From Candidatus Effluviviaceae Genus I sp. (GTDB lineage Bacteria > Joyebacterota > Joyebacteria > Joyebacterales > Joyebacteraceae): a stretch of 64,000 nucleotides of DNA. How positions within the stretch are numbered: position 1 is the first letter of the stretch; every line of letters starts with the position of its first letter. The notes beneath the pieces are model-generated. The model had not been told where the DNA came from and ran no database searches. It saw only the letters and a list, made by a program, of their open reading frames with translations. Positions 41,388 to 49,016 of the stretch are shown piece by piece. The stretch is taken from the NCBI GenBank assembly GCA_016867725.1, contig VGIX01000005.1, positions 1 to 64,000 of the forward strand. Direction: 5' to 3'. The position numbers were made by a program, and so were the translations under genes.

Positions 41388-42290
41388 ATGCCATCCCCGC
41401 ACACGGGCGGTGAGTTCCTCGGCCTCCCCCCTGAGGCTGCCGACGTCGCTCGGGCGCGGGTCGTCGTCCTCCCCATCCCCTACGAAGCCACGACCACGTA
41501 CCGCAAGGGCACGGGACTCGGACCGTCCGCGATCCTCGCCGCCTCGGCGCAGGTGGAGTTCTTCGACGAGACAGAACGCGACGAGCCGTGCTTCCGCGGC
41601 ATCCACACGCTGCCGCCGCTCGACGCAACCGGTTCGCCCGAGGAGGTCGTCGCGCGGATCGAGAATGCCGCCGCGACGCACGCGGGCGCCGGGCGGTTCG
41701 TGCTCGCGCTCGGGGGCGAGCACACCGTGACCGTCGGCGCCGCGCGCGGTGTGGCGCGCGGCCGCGGCCCCCTCACGGTGGTGCAGATCGACGCGCACGC
41801 GGACCTCAGGAACGAGTACGAAGGCTCGCCCCTCAATCACGCGTGCGTGATGCGGAGGCTGCTCACGGACTTCCCGATCGTGCAGGTGGGGATCCGCGCG
41901 TTCTCGTCCGAGGAGGACGACCTCATCCGGCGCCGGAGCATCACGGCGGTCACGGCGCGCGAGATCGCGTCCTCGCGCGGATCGTACCCGGAGACCGCCA
42001 CGGACGCTCCCTGGATCCGTCGCGCGTTGGCCGCTGTCGCCACGGACGCGGCGTATCTCACGGTGGACCTCGACGGTCTCGATCCGTCGGTGGTGCCGGC
42101 CGTCGGGACGCCCGACCCGGGCGGACTCCTGTGGTACGAGGCGCTCGCGTTCATCGAGGCCCTGTTCGCCGAGCGCGCCGTCGTCGCGGCGGACGTCGTC
42201 GAGCTGTGCCCGGCCCCGGACTCCGCGCGGTCCGACTACGCCGCGGCCCGCCTCGCCTACAAGATCGCAGGACACGCCCTGCGCGCGTGA
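41388..42290 (+). CDS. speB: Agmatinase (arginase/ureohydrolase family)
   Basis: 300 residues. Both dinuclear manganese motifs are present: GGEHTVTVG, QIDAHADLRNEYEGSPLNHA (Asp-Ala-His-Ala-Asp) and YLTVDLDGLDPSVVPA. It hydrolyses agmatine to putrescine and urea. The adjoining decarboxylase makes agmatine, so agmatinase rather than arginase is favoured. It is 72 bases downstream in the same direction and lacks its own clear promoter. It converges on the class I amidotransferase gene with a 13-base gap. The N-terminal segment (FLGLPPEAADVARARVVVLP) is of usual length. Confidence 0.93.
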   Translation: MPSPHTGGEFLGLPPEAADVARARVVVLPIPYEATTTYRKGTGLGPSAILAASAQVEFFDETERDEPCFRGIHTLPPLDATGSPEEVVARIENAAATHAGAGRFVLALGGEHTVTVGAARGVARGRGPLTVVQIDAHADLRNEYEGSPLNHACVMRRLLTDFPIVQVGIRAFSSEEDDLIRRRSITAVTAREIASSRGSYPETATDAPWIRRALAAVATDAAYLTVDLDGLDPSVVPAVGTPDPGGLLWYEALAFIEALFAERAVVAADVVELCPAPDSARSDYAAARLAYKIAGHALRA

Positions 42291-42303
42291 GGACGCCGCG
42301 CGC

Positions 42304-42978
42304 TCACCCGATCCACGCCCTGAAGATCCGCGCGGCGTTCGCGAGGATGTCCGCGCCGTCGTGCGCGAACCGCCCGCGCAGTCCCGTCGCCTCCCACGCG
42401 TCGTCCGCGTCGAAGACGTCGTCCCCGTAGCATGGGTGGAATTGCACGCCGTAGACGGGAAGGCCCGCGCGGCGGATCGCCTGCACGCCGCAGTAGTCGG
42501 AGGTCGCGATGAGATCGAAGCCGTGGGGGACGCGCTCGAGCTGGTCCCCGTGCTGCTCCGGGACGAGGGCGCGGTGGCCGAGTCCGGCGAAGAGCGGATC
42601 CCCGCCCACAAGCTCGATGTGGTACAGGCCGATGCGCTTGGCCTCGCGCACGACCTCGGCGCCGAACGCCCGTCCCAGCAGCTGATGGCCGAAGCAGACG
42701 GCGAGCACGGGGAGGCGACGGGCGACCGCTTCGACGAGGAGCGCCCCTTCCTCCTCCATCCACGGCAACCTCGCCGTCACGGACCGCTCGCTGCCGGAGA
42801 GGACGAGGGCATCCGCCCCGCGCGCCGCCAGCCACGCGCGCGGCGCGCCGAGCCCGCCCTGCGGTTCGACGATCGTCGCGTCGAACGCCGTGCCGAACGC
42901 GCCGGCGAGGCGACGCGCTCCGTAGGAGGAGTCAGGTGCGTCGTTGCTCAGAACGACGAGCCGCGGTCTTCTCGACAC
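42304..42978 (-). CDS. Class I glutamine amidotransferase-like protein (GMP synthase GATase type)
   Basis: 224 residues from GTG 42978 with GGGAGG four bases upstream. The start lies within the end of the upstream reductase gene (31-base overlap), a mark of coupling. The glutaminase nucleophile Cys95 is in AVCFGHQLLG and the catalytic His181 in YGVQFHPCYGD. In active enzymes the residue two beyond the His is Glu (HPE). Here it is Cys183, so the triad is incomplete unless a nearby Asp substitutes. No synthase domain is attached. It may be an inactive or altered amidase, or a GMP-synthase-like gamma-glutamyl hydrolase. Function uncertain. Confidence 0.85.
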   Translation of the reverse strand: MSRRPRLVVLSNDAPDSSYGARRLAGAFGTAFDATIVEPQGGLGAPRAWLAARGADALVLSGSERSVTARLPWMEEEGALLVEAVARRLPVLAVCFGHQLLGRAFGAEVVREAKRIGLYHIELVGGDPLFAGLGHRALVPEQHGDQLERVPHGFDLIATSDYCGVQAIRRAGLPVYGVQFHPCYGDDVFDADDAWEATGLRGRFAHDGADILANAARIFRAWIG

Positions 42979-44087
42979 TGAGCCTCCCTGCGCCACCCCC
43001 GCGCGCGCTCCGAAGGCGCCATCCAGAGAAACGCCCTCCGCAAGGGCCCTGCCGAGAGCGCGCGGTCGGCGACGCGCGCGCCGGCGGTGTAGAGGAGGTT
43101 TCCCACTCCGCTGAGCGCGAGAACCGCCGGGCGGACCTCCGCGGAGACGCGCCGCGCGTAGAGCGCCCCAGCGTCCGCGCCCGACTCGACGGCGGTCGCG
43201 ATTGACTCCGCGGCCGTCCGTCCGCTCGCGATCGCGTGGGAGATGCCCTCCCCCGTGACGGGGTCGGCCAGCCCTGCGGCGTCGCCGACGAAGAGCACGC
43301 GGCCGACCGCCGCTTCCGCCCGTCGCGGGCCCGCGGGCACCGGAAACGCGAACGGTCCCTCCGTCCGCCACGCGGCGAGCCCTCGCGCCGCCAGAAACGC
43401 GCGCAGAGCGGACGCGATGTCCTTCGACATGGGGAGCTGCGTGTACACGCCGACGTTCAGGTGGTCGCGCTTGGGGAACACCCAGCCGTACCCGCGGCGG
43501 TGCCCGGTGAGATCGAACGTGATCCTGTCGCGCGCGAGCTCGCTGTCGCCGCCCGCCGGCGGGAAGGCGCGGACGTAGATCGCGCTCGACAGCCTGAGGG
43601 GCGTCGCGCCACAGCGCGCGCGGAGCGCCCCCCCCGCGCCGTCCGCCGCGACGACGTACCGCGCGCGCCACTCGGCCTGGCTCCCGCCCGCGCGCACGCC
43701 GACCGACGCGTCGTCGGTCCCGGCCAGCTCCGCCGCCACGCCGCTCTCCGCCCGCGCGCCGGCCGCCGCCGCCGCCTCGAAGAGCATCGCGTCGAGCTCG
43801 GGGCGCGTCGTCGTCGAGATGAGGCTCTCTCCGCCCGTCCACACGAGCTTCGTGCGCCGGCCCACCACGACCTCGATCGCGCGGAACTCCTTGTGCACGA
43901 TGGACGCGACAGCCGGGCCGAGCCGAGCGAGCGCGCGGGCGGAGAGCCCGGCGGCGCAGGGCTTCGGCCGCGGAAGGCGCTCGCGCTCGACCAGCAGTAC
44001 GCTGAGCCCGAGTTCCGCGGCTCGCCGCGCACAGCTCGAGCCCGCGGGGCCGCCCCCCACCACGATGAGATCGAGGGTGTTCGCCAA
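42948..44087 (-). CDS. Geranylgeranyl-reductase-family flavoprotein (second copy)
   Basis: 379 residues. FAD motif IVVGGGPAGSSCARRAAELG, the family signature PKPCAAGLS (Cys-containing, matching PxxCGG-type sequences), and VLFVGDAAGLADPVTGEGIS for the second FAD contact. Shorter than the copy at 18090 (449 residues) and from a different branch: the Cys motif and C-terminus differ. It should reduce isoprenoid side chains of quinones or ether-lipid precursors. Its stop overlaps the amidotransferase start, and it lies 18 bases downstream of the metallophosphoesterase, forming a three-gene operon with no evident metabolic link. Confidence 0.9.
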   Translation of the reverse strand: MANTLDLIVVGGGPAGSSCARRAAELGLSVLLVERERLPRPKPCAAGLSARALARLGPAVASIVHKEFRAIEVVVGRRTKLVWTGGESLISTTTRPELDAMLFEAAAAAGARAESGVAAELAGTDDASVGVRAGGSQAEWRARYVVAADGAGGALRARCGATPLRLSSAIYVRAFPPAGGDSELARDRITFDLTGHRRGYGWVFPKRDHLNVGVYTQLPMSKDIASALRAFLAARGLAAWRTEGPFAFPVPAGPRRAEAAVGRVLFVGDAAGLADPVTGEGISHAIASGRTAAESIATAVESGADAGALYARRVSAEVRPAVLALSGVGNLLYTAGARVADRALSAGPLRRAFLWMAPSERARGWRREAQCREDRGSSF

Positions 44088-44105
44088 GGCGCCCCCGCGG
44101 CCGTG

Positions 44106-45857
44106 CTACTCCAACACGAGCCGGCCGAACGTGCTCGGGTCGTAGTCGATCGGGACCTGCCAGTCTGCCGACGCCCCGGTCCGCGCCTGCTTCCTTCGGA
44201 AGTTGAGTCCCCAAACCGCGCCCGGCGCCGCGCTCGTTTCGAGCGTATCCATGGAGATCCGCGCCTCGAGGACCCACCGGTCGCCCAGCCGGGCGACCGC
44301 CGCTTCGTGTTCCCCGTCCCACGCGCGGTCCGCCGAGTAGCCCCCGACGCCGCCCACGACGATCCGCTGATCGAACGCCGTGGCCACGGGGTTCCAGTAG
44401 ATCTGGTACACCGTTCCGTGGTCGCGGTTCGGCTGGATGAAGAACCCGACGCAGTCCTCGCCGTACACCGCGCCGTCGCGTTCGGTGACGCGGGCGGCCA
44501 GCGCGTCCATGATCGGCTCCGCGCAGTCGGCGGCGATGTACAGGTTCGCGTCGTCGTACCCGAACAGGACCCTGGTCTCGCCCTCGACGGTCTCTTCGTA
44601 CGGCGGGAACAGCCTCGAGACCGCCGCCGCGCGCCCCCACCCCTCTTCGTCGATCGCGCCGTCGATGACGGGCGAACGCTCGAACCGCGCCGCTGTCGCC
44701 GTCCGCACGGCCCGCAGGGGCACATCCACGTCCAGCCGACGGCCGTCGCTCAGCGGGTACTTGAGCGACAGCCTCGGCAGCGGGTAGAGGTCACCTGTGT
44801 TCGTCGCCGTGAATCGGCACTCCGCCGCGCCCCCGGGGGCGACGGACACGCGCGCCTCGGTTGGCTCGACGGTCCATCCGTCCGTGGCGGTCCACGTCAA
44901 GAGATCGTCCACGGGCTCCCCGGAGTCGTTCCTGATGGAGACCACGAGCGGAGCCCGCACCGAGGCGTTCTCGAACACGGGAACGGCGGCGACGGTCACC
45001 TGATCGCGCTCGATCCGCGCGATCTCATCGCGAGTCGCGAGCGAGACGACGCCGAATGGATGGATGCTCCCCAGACCCACGATCGCGATCTGGTGCCCGT
45101 CGGGACGCACGCTCACCCAGCCGAACTGGTAGAACTGCCCTCGCACGACCGAGTCGTCCCGCCCCATCCCGCCCCCCGAGCTTCCCACAACGACGTAGTC
45201 GATGCCGTCGAACCGATCGGTGATGGTCGTGTGGTAGTGCCCGTTGAAGACGGCGTCCACGCCGTATCGCACGAAGAGGTCATGCAGCGGGTCCGGTTCG
45301 CCGGCGGGGAGCGTCCGCTCCCAGAACGGCTTGTGGAAGAAGACGAATGTCCTCGCCGCGCCGGCACTCGCCATGAGGTCGGCCTCCAGCCACTCGCGCT
45401 GCGGGCCGACCACCTCGGCCGAGGCGTTCAGCCGGGCCGTATCCAGGATGATGAAGTGAACGCCTCTGTAGTCGAACGAGTAGTAGGGCTGCTGCCCGGT
45501 CTTCTCGACGTAGACGACCTCGGCGTCGTCGCTCCAGATGTCGTGATTGCCCGGTGTCATGTGGACCGGCGCCCGCAGGCCCCGGATGACCGGAAGCAGG
45601 GAGTCCCACTCGGCCCTCGCCCGGTCGTAGTCCTCGCCGTACCCCTCGATGTGGTCGCCCACGGTCACGACGATGTCGGGATCCAGCAGGTTGATCTCGT
45701 CGATGACGCGCTCGTAGATGCCGGGCACGTGGCCCCCGGTTCTGTCGCTCAGGATCGCCATGTGGAAGAGCGGCTCACCGTCCGCCGCGCGGGCCACGAC
45801 CGCCCACGCCGCGCAGAGCGCGAGAGCCGTCGGGAGTGCCATCCACCTTCTCACCAC
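44106..45857 (-). CDS. Secreted metallophosphoesterase with CBM9/DOMON-like domain
   Basis: 583 residues from GTG 45857, preceded by GGAGGGG nine bases upstream. Signal peptide MALPTALALCAAWAVVARA. The calcineurin-like domain carries GDHIEGYG, GNHDIW, HKPF and NGHYHT, the metal ligands of this superfamily; the first block (SDRTGGH) is unusual because the typical D-x-H of block I is replaced. An Ig-like segment follows, then a C-terminal domain (about 395-583) with IDGAIDEEGWG and ARISMDTLE that matches CBM9-like/DOMON surface-binding domains of secreted enzymes. It would release phosphate from a diester or monoester outside the cytoplasm. Near-consensus promoter upstream. Confidence 0.88.
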   Translation of the reverse strand: MVRRWMALPTALALCAAWAVVARAADGEPLFHMAILSDRTGGHVPGIYERVIDEINLLDPDIVVTVGDHIEGYGEDYDRARAEWDSLLPVIRGLRAPVHMTPGNHDIWSDDAEVVYVEKTGQQPYYSFDYRGVHFIILDTARLNASAEVVGPQREWLEADLMASAGAARTFVFFHKPFWERTLPAGEPDPLHDLFVRYGVDAVFNGHYHTTITDRFDGIDYVVVGSSGGGMGRDDSVVRGQFYQFGWVSVRPDGHQIAIVGLGSIHPFGVVSLATRDEIARIERDQVTVAAVPVFENASVRAPLVVSIRNDSGEPVDDLLTWTATDGWTVEPTEARVSVAPGGAAECRFTATNTGDLYPLPRLSLKYPLSDGRRLDVDVPLRAVRTATAARFERSPVIDGAIDEEGWGRAAAVSRLFPPYEETVEGETRVLFGYDDANLYIAADCAEPIMDALAARVTERDGAVYGEDCVGFFIQPNRDHGTVYQIYWNPVATAFDQRIVVGGVGGYSADRAWDGEHEAAVARLGDRWVLEARISMDTLETSAAPGAVWGLNFRRKQARTGASADWQVPIDYDPSTFGRLVLE

Positions 45858-45914
45858 GGTATCATCCCCTCCTTCCGTCCGTCGTCCGAACCGCCACCGC
45901 CGTCCGGAGTCGAG

Positions 45915-45943
45915 ATGCTAGTCCACGGCGACCGCCGAGTCAA
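45915..45943 (-). promoter_or_regulatory. Promoter of the metallophosphoesterase operon
   Basis: Minus strand TTGACT (45938-45943), 17-bp spacer, TAGCAT (45915-45920), 58 bases upstream of the GTG. Confidence 0.6.
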
Positions 45944-46035
45944 CCTGAGCCGCCTCCGCTCCGAGGTCTGTCGAGCCGCTCGCTCGCGAGGAACGAACCC
46001 GCGGCGACCTCGCTCTCCCGCTCGTCAAGATTGTG

Positions 46036-46066
46036 TTGACACGTCTCGCATCGCTGATGGTATTCT
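46036..46066 (+). promoter_or_regulatory. Promoter of the small Zn-ribbon gene
   Basis: TTGACA (46036-46041) and TATTCT (46061-46066) with a 19-bp spacer, or GGTATT at 17 bp. The -35 is perfect, the spacing long. Confidence 0.45.
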
Positions 46067-46113
46067 ACGCGAGCGGGTCAGGAGTCGTGTGACGTCTCTC
46101 GGAGGTGAGCATC

Positions 46114-46458
46114 GTGGCCGTCTGTCCCGAGTGCGAGTGCGAGTACGACGATGTGCTCGAGGTGTGTCCCCGCTGCAAGGTCGCTCTCGTGACGAAGGTC
46201 GCGCACGCGCGCGCCGACGCGCCGGACGATGACGACGAGCAGGACCTCCCGCGTGAGGGACTCGTCGTCATCGATACGTCGGACGACGAGGACCACATAG
46301 GGCAGATCCGGGAGCTGCTCGAGGAGAGCGGCATCCCGTGCTTCCTCAGCAACGAGCTGAGCCCCGCCGAGACCGAGCCGGCCAGGACCGAGGTCATGAT
46401 CCCACGCGAGATGCTCGATGACGCCAAGAGGCTGATCCGTTCCTACTCGGCCCGGTGA
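46114..46458 (+). CDS. Small protein, Zn-ribbon plus DUF2007-like domain
   Basis: 114 residues. The second in-frame GTG (46114) is preferred because GGAGG lies eight bases before it. The first GTG at 46105 overlaps that site. The N-terminus has CPEC and CPRC, a zinc-ribbon pair. After an acidic linker (DDDDEQD) comes a domain with the pattern LVVIDTSDDEDHIGQIRELLEESGIPCFL and MIPREMLDDAKRLI, like the DUF2007 putative signal-transducing proteins. The call is by pattern; function unknown. It converges on the adenosine-specific kinase gene. Confidence 0.72.
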   Translation: MAVCPECECEYDDVLEVCPRCKVALVTKVAHARADAPDDDDEQDLPREGLVVIDTSDDEDHIGQIRELLEESGIPCFLSNELSPAETEPARTEVMIPREMLDDAKRLIRSYSAR

Positions 46459-46485
46459 GCCCGCCGGGCCCGCAGCCCTGATCGC

Positions 46486-46968
46486 CTACCGCTTGTAGCC
46501 GATGGCCCTGAGCAGGGACCGCCGCTCCGCGGCGTCCGCGTCGCTCTCGACGCCCTTCGGCGATGACCCGTCGATCACCCCCAGAACGCCACGCCCCTGG
46601 GCGGTGCAGGCCACGACGACCTCGACGGGGTTCGATGTCGCGCAGAAGACCGAGCAGACCTCCTGGCACCCCTTGACGGCGTTGAGCACGTTGATGGGGT
46701 ACCCGCCCTCGAGCGCGATCGCGAAGGTGTGCCCGGCGCCGACGCGCTCGACGATGGAGGTCGCGACGTCCTTGAGGCGCTCGTCGTTCCCGTCGCGCCT
46801 CACGAGGCACGGTCCGGACGCCTCGGCGAACGCGACCCCGAACCGGAGCCCCGGCCCCGACGTCACCACGGCCTCGTAGAGGTCTTCCACCGTCTTGACG
46901 AAGTGCGACTGCCCGAGGATGATCCCGACGCCCTCCGGGCAGCCGAGCCTCACGCTTGCCAGTTCCAT
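46486..46968 (-). CDS. Adenosine-specific kinase family protein
   Basis: 160 residues, close to the length of archaeal PAE2307 (adenosine-specific kinase, PF04008). Recognisable family segments are GIILGQSHFVKTVEDLYE, LRFGVAFAEASGPCLVR, GHTFAIALEGGYPINVLNAVK and CSVFCATSNPVEVVV. The fold is unrelated to ribokinase-type adenosine kinase. The archaeal protein binds adenosine and ADP. Activity has not been widely shown, so the name follows the family. ATG 46968 has GGGAGG seven bases upstream. A TTGATT-N17-GATAAT promoter lies 51 bases further. The gene is commonest in archaea and thermophilic bacteria, an indication of transfer or of habitat. Confidence 0.9.
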   Translation of the reverse strand: MELASVRLGCPEGVGIILGQSHFVKTVEDLYEAVVTSGPGLRFGVAFAEASGPCLVRRDGNDERLKDVATSIVERVGAGHTFAIALEGGYPINVLNAVKGCQEVCSVFCATSNPVEVVVACTAQGRGVLGVIDGSSPKGVESDADAAERRSLLRAIGYKR

Positions 46969-47018
46969 GCTGCGCCTCCCGCTCCGTTGGTGCGCGATGA
47001 CCGATGGACACGCGCGGC

Positions 47019-47047
47019 ATTATCGCTCCGCGCGCGGCGGGAATCAA
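47019..47047 (-). promoter_or_regulatory. Promoter of the adenosine-specific kinase gene
   Basis: Minus strand TTGATT (47042-47047), 17-bp spacer, GATAAT (47019-47024). Confidence 0.6.
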
Positions 47048-47077
47048 ACCGCAAGCTGAAGGGACGCAGTTCGGGTG

Positions 47078-47106
47078 TTGTGCCGCCGCGCGGTCGGGGC
47101 TAGACT
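47078..47106 (+). promoter_or_regulatory. Promoter of the glycosyltransferase gene
   Basis: TTGTGC (47078-47083), 17-bp spacer, TAGACT (47101-47106), about 50 bases before GTG 47156. Confidence 0.45.
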
Positions 47107-47155
47107 CCGTGGTCGCGCGGTCTCGCAGCGTGGAACGTGAGCCGGGGACTCCACG

Positions 47156-48295
47156 GTGAAGGTCCTCTACCTCTCTGAGATCCAGTGGCTCTCCCAGGTG
47201 TCGCGGAAGCACCTGATCGTCCGCCGCTTCCCGCGCGACTGGGAGGTGCTGTTCCTCTCCCCGCTGAACCTCAAGGCCGACGAGAACAGCTTCGTGACGC
47301 GCCGCGACGCGGCCTGCCCCAACGTGAGGTACCGCTCCCTCGCGCTGCCGAAGCCTGACGCACGGTCCGCGCTTCTGAGGTCGCTGTCCCCGGCCCTCGG
47401 CGTCCTGGGGCGCGCGATCGTGGGGCGCCTCGCCGGCGGCTTCGCGCCGGACGTGGCCGTGTGCTCGAACATCTGGATGGCCCCCGCGGCGTCGGACCTC
47501 CGGGCCCGCGGCGTCCCGGTCGTGTACGACCTCAACGACCTGCACACCGAGTTCTACCCTGCCTGTCGCGAGCGGGCCGAGGCCATGTTCCGCCGCCTCG
47601 TCGGGCTGGCGAGCGAGGTCGTGGCGTCGTCCGAGCATCTTCACCGCGTCGCGGGCCGCGGTGTCGTCATCGGAAACGGCGTCGACCTCGACACGTTCGA
47701 CGGGCGGCGCGACGTGTCGCCGCCCGCCGGCGTCGCTGGGAGCACGCTCGCGGCATGCGACGACCTCGTCGCCTACGTGGGTTCGGTGGACGACAGGATC
47801 GACCCGGCGTTCGTGGCGCGCCTGCTCGAGAGGCTCGCGGAATCGGGCCGCAGCGTCGGGCTCGTGCTCGTCGGCAGGGTCTTCGACGTGGCCCTCGCGT
47901 GGAAGGAGCGCCTCGAGGCGCGGTTCCCGGACAGGGTCCTCTTCACGGGTCGCGTTCCCTACGATGCGCTGCCCGCGTTGCTCGCGCAGGCGTCCGTCGG
48001 CATCGCGCCGTTCGCGAGGAGCGCGAGAACGGCCGCGATCAACCCCAACAAGCTGTACATGTACGCGGCGATGGGACTCAACGTGGTCTCGACACCGTTC
48101 TCTGCGGAGGTCGAGCGGCACGGAGACATCGTCTACATCGCTTCGGAGCCCGACGCCTTCGCCGACTCCGTGATGGCGGCGCTCGACGACCGGCGGCGGC
48201 GCGCGGTCGTGCGCGAACGGATCGCGGTGCCGAACGGCTGGGACGAGAAGGCGCTCCGGTTTCGCGAGCTCCTCACCTCGCTCGCAGCCCGATAG
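47156..48295 (+). CDS. Glycosyltransferase, GT4-like
   Basis: 379 residues from GTG 47156. GT-B architecture: the N-terminal half starts VLYLSEIQWL and ends near a short Asp-rich NDLHTEF region, and the C-terminal half has VAYVGSVDDRIDPAFVARLL, LVLVGRVFD, VLFTGRVPYDALPALLAQA and the donor-site SVGIAPFARSARTAAINPNKLYMYAAMG. The final segment replaces the usual EXFGxxxxE motif with NPNKLYMYAA. This is typical of GT4 members resembling teichoic- or exopolysaccharide enzymes of the 'glycosyltransferase WbuB-like' sort. The sugar is unknown. A stem-loop terminator with TTT follows at 48338. Confidence 0.87.
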   Translation: MKVLYLSEIQWLSQVSRKHLIVRRFPRDWEVLFLSPLNLKADENSFVTRRDAACPNVRYRSLALPKPDARSALLRSLSPALGVLGRAIVGRLAGGFAPDVAVCSNIWMAPAASDLRARGVPVVYDLNDLHTEFYPACRERAEAMFRRLVGLASEVVASSEHLHRVAGRGVVIGNGVDLDTFDGRRDVSPPAGVAGSTLAACDDLVAYVGSVDDRIDPAFVARLLERLAESGRSVGLVLVGRVFDVALAWKERLEARFPDRVLFTGRVPYDALPALLAQASVGIAPFARSARTAAINPNKLYMYAAMGLNVVSTPFSAEVERHGDIVYIASEPDAFADSVMAALDDRRRRAVVRERIAVPNGWDEKALRFRELLTSLAAR

Positions 48296-48337
48296 CCCTC
48301 GCGCGACCCGCCCCGGGGCGGCGGGCCTGCAGACGAC

Positions 48338-48375
48338 GAGGCCGGCGCGGGAGGGGATTCCGCACCGGCCTCTTT
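48338..48375 (+). terminator. Terminator of the glycosyltransferase gene
   Basis: GAGGCCGG (48338-48345) pairs with CCGGCCTC (48365-48372), and GCGG pairs with CCGC inside a single mismatch. TTTC follows on the plus strand. The opposite gene 48434-48943 ends at the other side, so it may serve both. Confidence 0.6.
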
Positions 48376-48433
48376 CGAGCGCGTGCTCCGATGGCCTTCC
48401 CACGGGCTGCGACGCGCTCTGCAGGATCGCCGA

Positions 48434-48943
48434 TCACTCCAACGGCGCCGCCTCGATCCTCACTCTGTCCGGCGGGCCCTCTCCCTCGGGAAGCTCGGGA
48501 GCACGCTCGCCCTCACGCGTTACGGCGAGGGGCCACGGAGCCAGGTAGAACCGCACGGTCCTCGAAGGGCTGTAGTAGTCCACCGAGACGGTGCAGGACT
48601 CGGTGTAGTACCCCTGCGCGAACGCCACGATCCGGAACGCTCTGCTGTCATAGCCGCCGCCGTCGCAGCCCAGGTACCCCCCGCTGACGAACGCGTACCC
48701 GTACGGGCTCACCGACCACGTCCCGAGATAGCTCCAGCTCCACCAGCTCTCGCGATAGAGCTCCACGCCCGCCCACGGGAGTGGCACGCCGGAGTAGTAG
48801 TCGTACACGTACACGTGGAACGCCGCCGTGCGCGGCGGGCAGTCGGACCACCAGGGACGCTCCCATACGATGCACCCTGAGAGGGCCGCCGCCGTCAGCG
48901 ACACGAGGCATCCGAGCGCGACCGCTCTCGCAATGGCCCTCAT
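48434..48943 (-). CDS. Small lipoprotein of unknown function
   Basis: 169 residues. Lipoprotein signal ARAVALGCLVSLTAAALSGC with lipobox LSGC. The mature part is rich in Trp and Tyr (WERPWWSDCPP, SGVPLPWAGVELYRESWWSWSYLG), and the pattern suggests a carboxypeptidase-regulatory or transthyretin-like sandwich (AFHVYVYDYYSGVPLPWAGVELYR). The N-terminal Cys is the lipid anchor. Not a recognised family. It is the last gene of the leftward sigma/anti-sigma region and could be an output of it; the gap of 73 bases to the upstream gene supports co-transcription. Confidence 0.65.
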   Translation of the reverse strand: MRAIARAVALGCLVSLTAAALSGCIVWERPWWSDCPPRTAAFHVYVYDYYSGVPLPWAGVELYRESWWSWSYLGTWSVSPYGYAFVSGGYLGCDGGGYDSRAFRIVAFAQGYYTESCTVSVDYYSPSRTVRFYLAPWPLAVTREGERAPELPEGEGPPDRVRIEAAPLE

Positions 48944-49016
48944 GTCTCACGCACCTTCCTCTCGTCGTCGTGTCGTCCGTCGCGGCGCCGCCGCGGGGCG
49001 ATGGCACGACGCATCA

